This document shows, piece by piece, positions 19,201 to 24,043 of a stretch of DNA of 64,000 nt. The notes under the pieces are model-generated. The model had not been told where the DNA came from and searched no databases. It saw only the letters and a list, made by a program, of their open reading frames with translations. This DNA is from an uncultured Acidobacteriota bacterium (GTDB taxonomy: Bacteria > Acidobacteriota > Terriglobia > Terriglobales > Acidobacteriaceae): positions 1-64,000 of the forward strand of contig CAILAZ010000309.1 of the NCBI GenBank assembly GCA_903832295.1, given 5' to 3'. The first letter of the stretch is position 1, and every line of letters begins with the position of its first letter. Made by a program: the position numbers and the translations under genes.

Positions 19201-19591
19201 CCGCCGTGACGTTTACCTTCTCAGCCACGGCATGCACCGTGAGCTTGAGCGCGAGGGGGTAAGCGCTGCCCGCGCTGACTTCGATGCGCTGAACCGTCAG
19301 CGGATCAAAACCAGCATGGGACACGGTAAGCGCGTAGCTGCCCAGCGGCAGATCCAACAGGGAGAACTCGCCGGCAGTGGTGGTCTGGGTGGAGTAGCTC
19401 TGCCCGGTGGATGCACTGACAGCTTTGACCTCGGTGCCGCTCAACAACGCTCCGGAGGCGTCCTCCACGTGGCCACGAATGCCTCCGCGGAATGTCTGGG
19501 CCTCAACAGGGAGGCTGGCAAATAGAAGGAAGGTGGCGGCCAAGAAAACGCTCAGGCCCAACGACAAGGACTTCAGGGTACGGGAATACAT
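16259..19591 (-). CDS. Oar-like TonB-dependent outer-membrane receptor
   Basis: I start at the Met of MYSRTLKSLSLGLSVFL, preceded by GAGAGAAAAG, which gives a clean signal peptide ending PVEAQ and 1110 residues. A carboxypeptidase-regulatory-like beta domain (GGIRGHVEDASGALLSG, about 30-115) precedes the plug (NVPLNGRDFTQLL near 150) and a large beta barrel that ends in LSLKITF, a typical outer-membrane C-terminal Phe. Acidobacteria have many such receptors, thought to import glycans, peptides or chelated metals. The ligand here is unknown. Its position downstream of a polycysteine leader and terminator suggests that sulfur or metal status controls it. Confidence 0.9.
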   Translation of the reverse strand: MYSRTLKSLSLGLSVFLAATFLLFASLPVEAQTFRGGIRGHVEDASGALLSGTEVKAVSASTGQSYSTQTTTAGEFSLLDLPLGSYALTVSHAGFDPLTVQRIEVSAGSAYPLALKLTVHAVAEKVNVTAAALAVDTSASSDVDVLLPQMVQNVPLNGRDFTQLLTLTPGYSGYGVGFMSAINGSQASQTNWQIEGADNNDLWINTSAVNQGGVYGIPGVLLPLDSVEEFSILTQGGAETSRNPGPTVNLALKSGTNQLHGSAYYYLRHEALAADPVFGAADASGNYIVHKNKLRNQQLGFTIGGPIFKNRTFYFASYERQNFNLTNPVVVTEPSAGPKGYQAAALDVLNNPGGKYGTYAPVVQNPVSAKLLANLWPSSALNGPASPGNYSNPGTETGYSNNAIVRIEHTLSERERLSLRAFIAQGHQTAPTSSFLSPYFESSPMRVQNWALVQNSTLSDRAANQLLLGINFFQQTEADANTSYSPAALGLNTGVTDPQLAGAPRINIGNDGTGNSLFDPIGINPYSGRRDLSWHLTDTVTYGVGRHELRFGGEFRYNKIHAFYHNNQRGVFNFYGDQGPWTNPQLSTVTDPYLQSLADFLAGYYSNAKLVHGDPTRWLSSNGFSFFGQDRFQATRRLSLTFGLRYGYNQPVQNGNQNLTTFDPQRGLLVAGKDIRTLYPGVKTNFAPNFGFALRPFHDSNTAIRGSIGLAFDTVSAASFLADGNLANGGASGAQDNPVGNNQVQTLNLYNNGGTSALPTNGSNVFASATPNSAISLFAVSQHLTTPRLLNYRLGIQHGLGKAALAEIAYVGSLGRHLLLINDINQAALGSEYYAADYNTTRPFYSKYPNYTFINELSSGGTSNYNSLQATLKTQSWHGVTSQFAYTWAHTLDYGSFLLLPQDSTNRRGEYGNSDFDQRNNFTAFLSYDVPAFLPALGRLSKGWRVSSLLSIRSGQPFTVNNYVDPSGTAEITDRATQIANPYAGISHSVVNHKPVYWFNANSFTSSFGSWGTTRRNQLFGPGFADVDLNLSKETAISERVHAQLRADLFNIFNRVNLGAPLFTGANGIIAVPGFSMGFPIGYTNGSQFGLPGIGPGEPFNAQLSLKITF

Positions 19592-19684
19592 GGCTCTTTT
19601 CTCTCTCATGTGCAATCTGTTTGAGGAACTTCCAATGGGCAGAAGCGGCTTGCGTTCGCCTCCCTTCCCGCCGTTGCGACGGGC

Positions 19685-19722
19685 AAAAAGCAGAAGGCCC
19701 ACGATGGGTGCTCGTGGGCCTT
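19685..19722 (-). terminator. Attenuator terminator upstream of the TonB receptor
   Basis: On the minus strand AAGGCCCACGA pairs with TCGTGGGCCTT (11 bp, 7-base loop), followed by CTGC and TTTTT. It lies between the Cys leader ORF and the receptor gene. Bases of the loop and left arm (19705..19716) can instead pair with TGGGTGCGTG inside the leader ORF (19790..19781), about 10 bp with a 2-base bulge. That would prevent the terminator from forming. Confidence 0.75.
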
Positions 19723-19746
19723 GCTGAACTCGGAGATGGAATTACT

Positions 19747-19839
19747 CTATGGAGTAACTCGGACTCTGGCGGCAAGCGCGCACGCACCCAGGGTGGGCTG
19801 CATACAACAACAGATCGCGGCTTGCGAAATCGCCTTCAT
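19747..19839 (-). CDS. Polycysteine leader peptide for the TonB receptor operon
   Basis: A 30-codon ORF, too short for the ORF track, with the core AICCCMQ encoded by three consecutive TGT codons (positions 10-12) and a further Cys at 20. The ATG lies 0-2 bases from the transcription start predicted from the TTGACA/TACTCT promoter, so it would be essentially leaderless. The stop codon lies in a small hairpin (TTACTC/GAGTAA). The last Cys of the triplet ends 14 bases before the antiterminator segment, the right distance for a ribosome stalled on Cys codons to leave that segment free. The role is inferred by analogy with amino-acid attenuators. Confidence 0.72.
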   Translation of the reverse strand: MKAISQAAICCCMQPTLGACALAARVRVTP

Positions 19840-19847
19840 GTAGAGCG

Positions 19848-19877
19848 AGAGTAACTGGAAAGCAAAATTTCTGTCAA
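19848..19877 (-). promoter_or_regulatory. Promoter of the TonB leader transcript
   Basis: A perfect -35 TTGACA (19877..19872), an 18-bp spacer and -10 TACTCT (19853..19848) read leftward. Transcription would start about 19841, at or next to the leader ATG. It is back to back with the tRNA-Cys promoter. Confidence 0.7.
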
Positions 19878-19907
19878 CTTGAAATTGCGGCTTCACTGAT
19901 TTTTCAC

Positions 19908-19936
19908 TTGTGCAGCGCTGGAAAGTTCGCTAGAGT
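19908..19936 (+). promoter_or_regulatory. Promoter of the tRNA-Cys leader transcript
   Basis: TTGTGC (19908..19913), a 17-bp spacer and TAGAGT (19931..19936). The expected start, seven bases on, is 19943, the A of the leader ATG, so the message is predicted to be leaderless. Its -35 is about 30 bp from the divergent TonB promoter. Confidence 0.65.
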
Positions 19937-19942
19937 GAGTGC

Positions 19943-20023
19943 ATGATTTTCTCCTCCACCATGGCCTGTTGTTGCGCGAGCATGTGTATGTGCATGCGCG
20001 ACGGCTCTGGCATGGGGAGATAA
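19943..20023 (+). CDS. Cys/Met-rich leader peptide upstream of tRNA-Cys
   Basis: A 26-codon ORF missing from the ORF track. It contains a Cys triplet (MACCCAS) and then an alternating MCMCMR block, five Cys in all, followed by DGSGMGR and a TAA. No ribosome site is needed if the predicted leaderless start is right. The codons after the last Cys (20004..20016) are complementary to the left arm of the following terminator: nine contiguous pairs (GCTCTGGCA with TGCCAGAGC), then four more after one bulge. This is the arrangement expected of a classical attenuator whose ribosome stalls when charged Cys-tRNA is scarce. Confidence 0.75.
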   Translation: MIFSSTMACCCASMCMCMRDGSGMGR

Positions 20024-20052
20024 TCGACAGCTTTCAGTAATAAGTTTTGTCG

Positions 20053-20086
20053 AACCCACTGCCAGAGCGCAGTGGGTTTTTGTTTT
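20053..20086 (+). terminator. Attenuator terminator directly before tRNA-Cys
   Basis: AACCCACTGC-(CAGAGC)-GCAGTGGGTT is a perfect 10-bp stem followed by TTTTGTTTT, a strong intrinsic terminator. It ends 2 bases before the tRNA. The competing helix 20004..20016 with 20055..20068 would remove its left arm. Confidence 0.88.
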
Positions 20087-20088
20087 AG

Positions 20089-20164
20089 GCACGGGTGGCG
20101 AAGCGGCTAACGCGGCGGACTGCAAATCCGTTATTCATGGGTTCAAATCCCATCCCGTGCTCCA
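20089..20164 (+). tRNA. tRNA-Cys (anticodon GCA)
   Basis: The cloverleaf is complete: acceptor stem GCACGGG/CCCGTGC, D arm with GCG/CGC, anticodon stem GCGGA/TCCGT with loop CTGCAAA (anticodon GCA at 20122..20124), T arm ATGGG-TTCAAAT-CCCAT, discriminator T and an encoded CCA. It is 76 nt long. The discriminator U and GCA anticodon are the identity elements of tRNA-Cys. It is the first stable product downstream of a Cys-codon leader and terminator, which would make tRNA-Cys synthesis responsive to Cys-tRNA charging. Confidence 0.96.
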
Positions 20165-20186
20165 GCATCCGCAAGGACGTAAGACG

Positions 20187-20291
20187 ATGACGACCACGCC
20201 CAATTCGACGATGACCGGCACGGCCACCATGGCCATGTGCATGTGTATGCGTCACGGTATCCCTGGCGTGGGCGGAGAATCCGGAGAGTAA
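20187..20291 (+). CDS. Second Met/Cys-rich leader peptide
   Basis: A 34-codon ORF starting 22 bases after tRNA-Cys, with AAGGA nine bases before its ATG. It opens with Thr-rich codons and then reads MAMCMCMRHG, nearly the same core as the leader before the tRNA. Codons 27-29 (GGC GTG GGC, 20265..20273) are perfectly complementary over nine bases to the left arm of the next terminator (20322..20330). The last Cys codon ends 18 bases before that segment. The repeated core and layout argue for duplication of a regulatory module. Confidence 0.72.
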   Translation: MTTTPNSTMTGTATMAMCMCMRHGIPGVGGESGE

Positions 20292-20318
20292 AGCAGCAAC
20301 ATCCGGTTCGATTTTCCG

Positions 20319-20354
20319 AAGGCCCACGCCGAACAAGCGTGGGCCTTCCCTTTT
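20319..20354 (+). terminator. Attenuator terminator before the zinc-ribbon gene
   Basis: AAGGCCCACGC-(CGAACAA)-GCGTGGGCCTT is an 11-bp perfect stem, then CCC and TTTT. Nine bases of the left arm can instead pair with the end of the second leader ORF. The stem is nearly the same sequence as the one before the TonB receptor. Confidence 0.82.
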
Positions 20355-20377
20355 GGCGCAGTACAGGAGCAACGACG

Positions 20378-20710
20378 ATGAAACAGCAAGCGCATTCGCA
20401 ACCGCAAACCAAAACCCTGACGCACATCTACGTCCGCGACGCACAGCAGGGCTTTGTGCGCCCCTGCTGGGCCAGCGGCCCGGAGCTGTATTGCGGCATG
20501 TGCATGCGGGGTGTGGTGCGGGCGGAGCTCGGTGCGACCTGCCCGGTGTGCAGCAGCACGGTGGAGCGCATTCTGGAAGTTACCGAAGGGGGTACGCCGA
20601 AGTTCACACGCCAACGACGTGAGTGTTCCATCCGCGTGGGTGCGGCGCGGCAGGAGGAACGACAGGCTGTGCTGTTGAACTTCAGGGCTTCGCAGCGGGG
20701 GCTTGCATAA
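20378..20710 (+). CDS. Small CxxC zinc-ribbon-like protein
   Basis: I take the Met at 20378, which has AGGAG eight bases upstream, instead of the longer track ORF that reads through the attenuator. The 110-residue protein is not recognised. It has two CxxC pairs 16 residues apart (YCGMCMRG and TCPVCSS), the spacing of a treble-clef or ribbon zinc site, plus single Cys residues in RPCWAS and RECSI. The C-terminal third is basic. It probably binds a metal and may bind nucleic acid. The upstream Met/Cys leader and the Csp-like neighbour suggest a role in metal or thiol balance, but no function is shown. Confidence 0.65.
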   Translation: MKQQAHSQPQTKTLTHIYVRDAQQGFVRPCWASGPELYCGMCMRGVVRAELGATCPVCSSTVERILEVTEGGTPKFTRQRRECSIRVGAARQEERQAVLLNFRASQRGLA

Positions 20711-20730
20711 GCCTTTCTTCTGCGAACGGG

Positions 20731-20756
20731 TCGGGGGCAGAGTGCGCTGCCCCCGA
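20731..20756. terminator. Hairpin between convergent zinc-ribbon and Csp genes
   Basis: TCGGGGGCAG-(AGTGCG)-CTGCCCCCGA is a 10-bp perfect stem between two convergent stops. There is no T-run, so it may act as a transcript end stabiliser or weak bidirectional terminator. Confidence 0.5.
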
Positions 20757-20781
20757 GCCTTCGACGCAGCCGTGATGCGGC

Positions 20782-21132
20782 CTAGGCGGCCATCATCATC
20801 TTTGCAGTCATCGAACAGGACTCGGCGCAGCGTCGGCACATTTCCGCGCAACGCATCATCATCGGATTGTCGCTCATGCCTTCGCACATCATCGCGCAGG
20901 CGCTGCACATCTCGGCGCACATCATGCACATCTTGCCGCCCATGGGAGACATGCGCATCATCATGTTTGCGCACATCTGGCACATCTCCATGCAGTCCAT
21001 GAGCATGGACATCTTCTTCATGTCCATCATGCCCATCTTCATGCACTGCATCATGGCTTCCATGCACATTGCCATGCAGCTGCGACAATCCTCCATACAT
21101 CGACGCATGTCCATTGACATTTCCATTTCCAT
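20782..21132 (-). CDS. Csp-like four-helix copper-storage protein, extremely Met/Cys-rich
   Basis: A 116-residue protein with 42 Met and 17 Cys by my count, about half of all residues. Cys pairs follow the CxxxC/CxxC helix pattern of DUF326 / Csp proteins (CMEDCRSCMAMC, MCAEMCSACAMMC, CAEMCRRCAESC). Those fold as four-helix bundles that load many Cu(I) ions on thiolates lining the core. It has no Tat or Sec signal, so it is Csp3-like and cytosolic. The Met content is far above what I know of characterised Csp proteins and suggests additional thioether sites. AGGAG seven bases before the ATG sets the start. It has its own promoter after the PLP-enzyme terminator. Confidence 0.85.
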   Translation of the reverse strand: MEMEMSMDMRRCMEDCRSCMAMCMEAMMQCMKMGMMDMKKMSMLMDCMEMCQMCANMMMRMSPMGGKMCMMCAEMCSACAMMCEGMSDNPMMMRCAEMCRRCAESCSMTAKMMMAA

Positions 21133-21238
21133 TGCTGTTCTCCTGTATTAAGTTCGGGACTTGCCCGTCATGGGTTGACGTCGCTCCGGGTGGCACCACC
21201 CAATCCCAGAGCTCCCGAGTGCGCGGGAGTTCATTGTA
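21133..21238 (-). promoter_or_regulatory. Promoter and structured 5' region of the Csp gene
   Basis: A -10 TACAAT at 21238..21233 gives a start near 21226 and an untranslated region of about 95 nt. This contains a 6-bp hairpin (CTCCCG/CGGGAG) and GGGTGG-t-GCCACCC. A 28-codon ORF also begins within the -10, but it lacks the MCM core, so I do not call it a leader. No known riboswitch class is recognised. Confidence 0.4.
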
Positions 21239-21256
21239 ACTCGAATGGGCCAGGGG

Positions 21257-21288
21257 AAAAAAGCCCGGTATCTTTGCGAACACCGGGC
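21257..21288 (-). terminator. Intrinsic terminator after the PLP-enzyme operon
   Basis: GCCCGGT and ACCGGGC form a 7-bp stem around a 12-base loop, followed by C and six T on the minus strand, 27 bp after the stop of the second enzyme. Confidence 0.8.
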
Positions 21289-21314
21289 GGAGAGGCACTG
21301 GCGGGTAAGCCCGT

Positions 21315-22475
21315 TTATTTGGCGGCGAACGAGAGCGCGTGGCTGGCGGCGGCGGTGAGCGCCTGATCGAGGTCGGCAATGAGGTCTCCGCTGTCTTCAA
21401 TGCCTACGGAGATACGCACAAGTTCCGGCGGCAGTACGCGCGTGGCGGCGATCTCCGGGGGCACGCTGGCGTGCGACATGGCGGCCGGGAGGCTGATGGT
21501 TGAGTGAACGCTTCCAAAGCTGACGCAGATCTGGAACATCTTTGCATTCTCGGCAATTGCCTTTGCGGCCTCCGTGGAGTGCGCCGTAAAGCTCAATACC
21601 GATCCCGCCCCGCTGGCCTGGCTGCGCTGCAACGGGGAGTGGGTGAGCCCGGGATAGAAGACATGGCCGACTCGCGCATCGGCGGCGAGGAATTCCGCAA
21701 TCGCCTGGGCGTTGCGCTGCTGCGCATCCAGGCGGAGCTTCAGGGTCTTGAGTCCGCGTTGCAATAGAAAGCAGTCAAAAGGCGCCAGCGCATTGCCCTC
21801 GGCGTTTTGCAGGAAGGCGATGTCGCCGCCAAGTTTCTCATCCCGAACGACCACCATGCCGCCGGTGACATCGGCATGCCCGCAGAGGAATTTTGTCGCG
21901 GAGTGGAGGACGACGTCGGCACCCAACTCCAAGGGACGCTGGAGGTAAGGCGACATGAGGGAGTTATCCACCACAAGCAGCGCACCATTGGCATGCGCCA
22001 GCGCAGCGAGGGCGCGGAGGTCCAGTACGCGCAGCAGTGGGTTGGTGGGGGACTCGGCATAGATGATGCGGGTGCGCGGCGTGATCTTCGCCGCAAAAGT
22101 CTCGAGGTCTCCGGCATCGGCGTAATGTGCGGTAATTCCGCTGCGCTCGAGCACGCGGGTAAAGAGACGGCAGGTGCCGCCATAGAGATCGCTGTCTGCG
22201 AGAATTTCATCCCCGGCGCGCAGGGTGCGCGCCACGGCAGTAATGGCCGCCATGCCGCTGGCGAAGGCAAAGCCACGCTGGCCGCCTTCCAGCTTTGCCA
22301 CGAGTTCCTCAAGAACCTTGCGGGTGGGATTACCACTCCGCGAGTAATCGAAGTCGCCGAAGCTATCGGCGTGCTCCTGCTCAAAGGTCGCCGTCTGGTA
22401 GATGGGCGTGGCCGTGGGACGGTAGGGGTCGCCGGGGGCGGCCTGATGCTGCACGAGCTGACTAGCGAACTTCAC
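21315..22475 (-). CDS. Cys/Met-metabolism PLP enzyme (cystathionine lyase/synthase type)
   Basis: I use the GTG at 22475 with a perfect AGGAGG upstream, which gives 386 residues. It overlaps the preceding gene by 14 bases, so the two are translationally coupled. Family marks: YSRSGNPTRKVLE, the glycine-serine turn FASGMAAITAV, DNSLMSPYLQ, PLP lysine in HSATKFLCGHADVTGG, and FGSVHSTISLPAAMSHAS near the end. This places it in the fold-type I trans-sulfuration family that includes MetB, MetC and the cystathionine gamma-lyases. The sequence alone does not separate synthesis from lysis. With its neighbour it could make a homoserine-to-homocysteine or Met-to-Cys pair. Confidence 0.85.
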   Translation of the reverse strand: MKFASQLVQHQAAPGDPYRPTATPIYQTATFEQEHADSFGDFDYSRSGNPTRKVLEELVAKLEGGQRGFAFASGMAAITAVARTLRAGDEILADSDLYGGTCRLFTRVLERSGITAHYADAGDLETFAAKITPRTRIIYAESPTNPLLRVLDLRALAALAHANGALLVVDNSLMSPYLQRPLELGADVVLHSATKFLCGHADVTGGMVVVRDEKLGGDIAFLQNAEGNALAPFDCFLLQRGLKTLKLRLDAQQRNAQAIAEFLAADARVGHVFYPGLTHSPLQRSQASGAGSVLSFTAHSTEAAKAIAENAKMFQICVSFGSVHSTISLPAAMSHASVPPEIAATRVLPPELVRISVGIEDSGDLIADLDQALTAAASHALSFAAK

Positions 22476-23673
22476 TGGCGGCCTCCTGAGCGCGTTGGGC
22501 GCAAGACAGAGCGCAACCCGCGGCGGCAAAGGCCTGCGCGAGATCGGCGATGATGTCGGCGGGCGACTCCAGCCCGACGGAAATGCGGATGAGTCCCTCG
22601 GAAATTCCGAGAGCCGCGCGCGTCTCCGCACCGAGGTCGGCGTGAGTGGTGGAGGCCGGATGGGTGATCAATGTCTCCAGCCCTCCCAGGCTTTCGGCGC
22701 GCGAGCAGAGCTGGACCGAGTTGAGCACAGCGATGGCGGTCTCAAAGGGAGCGTCGAGTTCAAAGCTCAACATGCCACCGGCGGCGCGCTGCTGTCGCAA
22801 CGCAAGCTCGTGCTGGGGAAAGCTCCGCAGGCCCGGGTAGTAGACGCGGGCAACCGACGGTTGCGACTCGAGCCACTCGGCGATCTGCTGCGCGTTCTCG
22901 CAGTGGAGGCGCAGCCTGGCAGGGAGCGTCTTGATGCCCTGAAGGGTGAGCCACGCCTCGAAGGGCGCCTGTATGGAGCCGAGCGTCTTGCGAATCAAAC
23001 GGAAGCGCTCCGCAAGCTCCGGGTTTTGCGTAGCCAGCGATCCGCCGACGGTGGCGTTATGTCCGTCCATGTACTTGGTAGTGGAGAGGACGCTGATATC
23101 CGCACCCAGTTCCAACGGGCGCTGGAGCGCGGGAGTCAGGAAGGTGTTATCCACGGCGAGCAAGAGTCCGTGACGGCGCGTAATTTCAGCAACCGCGGCA
23201 ATGTCTGTGAGGGTGAGGATGGGATTGGCCGGAGACTCGATGAAGACGATGCGCGTCTGCGGGGTGATTGCCGCTTGCACGTTCGCGGCCTCGGAGGTGT
23301 CCACAAAACTGGCGGTGACGCCGAAGGGCTCAAGGATTTCGCGGAAGAGACGGATGGTGCCGCCGTAGAGCACCTTGGAGAGGATGGCGTGGTCGCCGGC
23401 CTTGAGGAGGGAGAAGAACAGCGTGCTCTCTGCTGCCAGACCGGTGCGGAAACACACTGCCGGCGGCGTACCCTCGAGTGCGCCGATGGCCCGCTCGAGC
23501 GCATCTACCGTGGGGTTGGAGACGCGCGAGTAGCTGAAACCCTTATCTACACCGACGGCATCGTGAACGAAGGTGCCCGTCTGGTAGAGCGGGAAGAGCA
23601 GCGAACTGGCGTGCGAATCCAGCGAGCGTCCGCCGTGAATAGCAAGGGTGGCAATGTCGTGCGGGGAAGCCAT
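22462..23673 (-). CDS. Cys/Met-metabolism PLP enzyme (cystathionine gamma-synthase-like)
   Basis: A 403-residue member of the same family as its downstream neighbour, from which it differs substantially. It has LYQTGTFVHDAVG, YSRVSNPTVDALE, DNTFLTPALQ, PLP lysine in STTKYMDGHNATVGGS, and LGGLETLITHPASTTHA near the C-terminus. MetB-like enzymes condense an activated homoserine with Cys to form cystathionine; relatives use sulfide or cleave cystathionine. It is the first gene of the operon and sits behind a Met-rich leader and attenuator, in keeping with end-product control of Met or Cys synthesis. Confidence 0.86.
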   Translation of the reverse strand: MASPHDIATLAIHGGRSLDSHASSLLFPLYQTGTFVHDAVGVDKGFSYSRVSNPTVDALERAIGALEGTPPAVCFRTGLAAESTLFFSLLKAGDHAILSKVLYGGTIRLFREILEPFGVTASFVDTSEAANVQAAITPQTRIVFIESPANPILTLTDIAAVAEITRRHGLLLAVDNTFLTPALQRPLELGADISVLSTTKYMDGHNATVGGSLATQNPELAERFRLIRKTLGSIQAPFEAWLTLQGIKTLPARLRLHCENAQQIAEWLESQPSVARVYYPGLRSFPQHELALRQQRAAGGMLSFELDAPFETAIAVLNSVQLCSRAESLGGLETLITHPASTTHADLGAETRAALGISEGLIRISVGLESPADIIADLAQAFAAAGCALSCAQRAQEAASEVR

Positions 23674-23707
23674 TTGTTCTCTCCTGGCAGGTGAGTGGTT
23701 TATGTCC

Positions 23708-23745
23708 TAAAACAAATTTGCCGTCTTGAGAGTCCCCCAGACGGC
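23708..23745 (-). terminator. Attenuator terminator before the PLP-enzyme operon
   Basis: On the minus strand GCCGTCT pairs with AGACGGC, followed by AAATTTGTTTT. The left arm and loop (23744..23734, CCGTCTGGGGG) can instead pair over 11 bp, with one G-U, with CCCCCAGGCGG inside the leader ORF (23806..23796). Confidence 0.72.
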
Positions 23746-23770
23746 TGCCAGAAAAGAGTTGTGCGATTAC

Positions 23771-23848
23771 TCAAACACTCCGTGCTGGACGACCACCGCC
23801 TGGGGGGCACATGGCCATACGCATTCGAGAGTTGTTGAGCATCGTCAT
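23771..23848 (-). CDS. Met-rich leader peptide of the PLP-enzyme operon
   Basis: A 25-codon ORF, absent from the track, with AGGAA about seven bases before the ATG. Its first 14 residues hold five Met and end with one Cys (RMRMAMCPP). The antiterminator segment starts immediately after the Cys codon, so a ribosome stalled on Cys would cover it. A ribosome stalled on the Met codons at 9 or earlier would leave it open. The geometry therefore favours Met-tRNA sensing here, unlike the Cys triplet leaders at 19.8 and 19.9 kb. It shares the Met/Cys-rich core (MRMAMC against MCMCMR) with those leaders. Confidence 0.68.
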   Translation of the reverse strand: MTMLNNSRMRMAMCPPGGGRPARSV

Positions 23849-23881
23849 CTAGAGTTTCCTATCACTGAAAACGGATAGAGG

Positions 23882-23909
23882 ATCATAGCATGGAAAGTCA
23901 CGTTGCCAA
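23882..23909 (-). promoter_or_regulatory. Promoter of the PLP-enzyme operon
   Basis: TTGGCA (23909..23904), a 16-bp spacer and TATGAT (23887..23882) on the minus strand. The predicted start is about 27 bases before the leader ATG. Confidence 0.65.
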
Positions 23910-23993
23910 ACCCCCCGATCAAGATTCGCGAGTTTTTCATCGTTGCGCCAAGGGACAGGCGCCCCTCGCTTCAGTGGGCGCAAGGGGCGATGG

Positions 23994-24026
23994 TGACACA
24001 ACAAAGTCCCCGCCGTGGCGGGGACT
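23994..24026 (-). terminator. Terminator after the NHL/MBG repeat-protein gene
   Basis: AGTCCCCGCC-(AC)-GGCGGGGACT, a long perfect stem 18 bp after the stop, followed on the minus strand by TTTGTTGT. Confidence 0.7.
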
Positions 24027-24043
24027 CTGCTGCGTGGACCGGA

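Noticed and set aside
20089-20164. Integrase attachment site at tRNA-Cys
   Set aside because: No integrase gene and no direct repeat of the tRNA 3' end was found nearby.
21140-21231. 28-codon ORF upstream of the Csp gene as a fifth leader
   Set aside because: It has a single Cys, no MCM or CCC core, and starts inside the predicted -10 and before the likely transcript start.
22495-23694. 399-codon plus-strand ORF opposite the cystathionine gamma-synthase-like gene
   Set aside because: Antisense shadow with no domain and no ribosome site.
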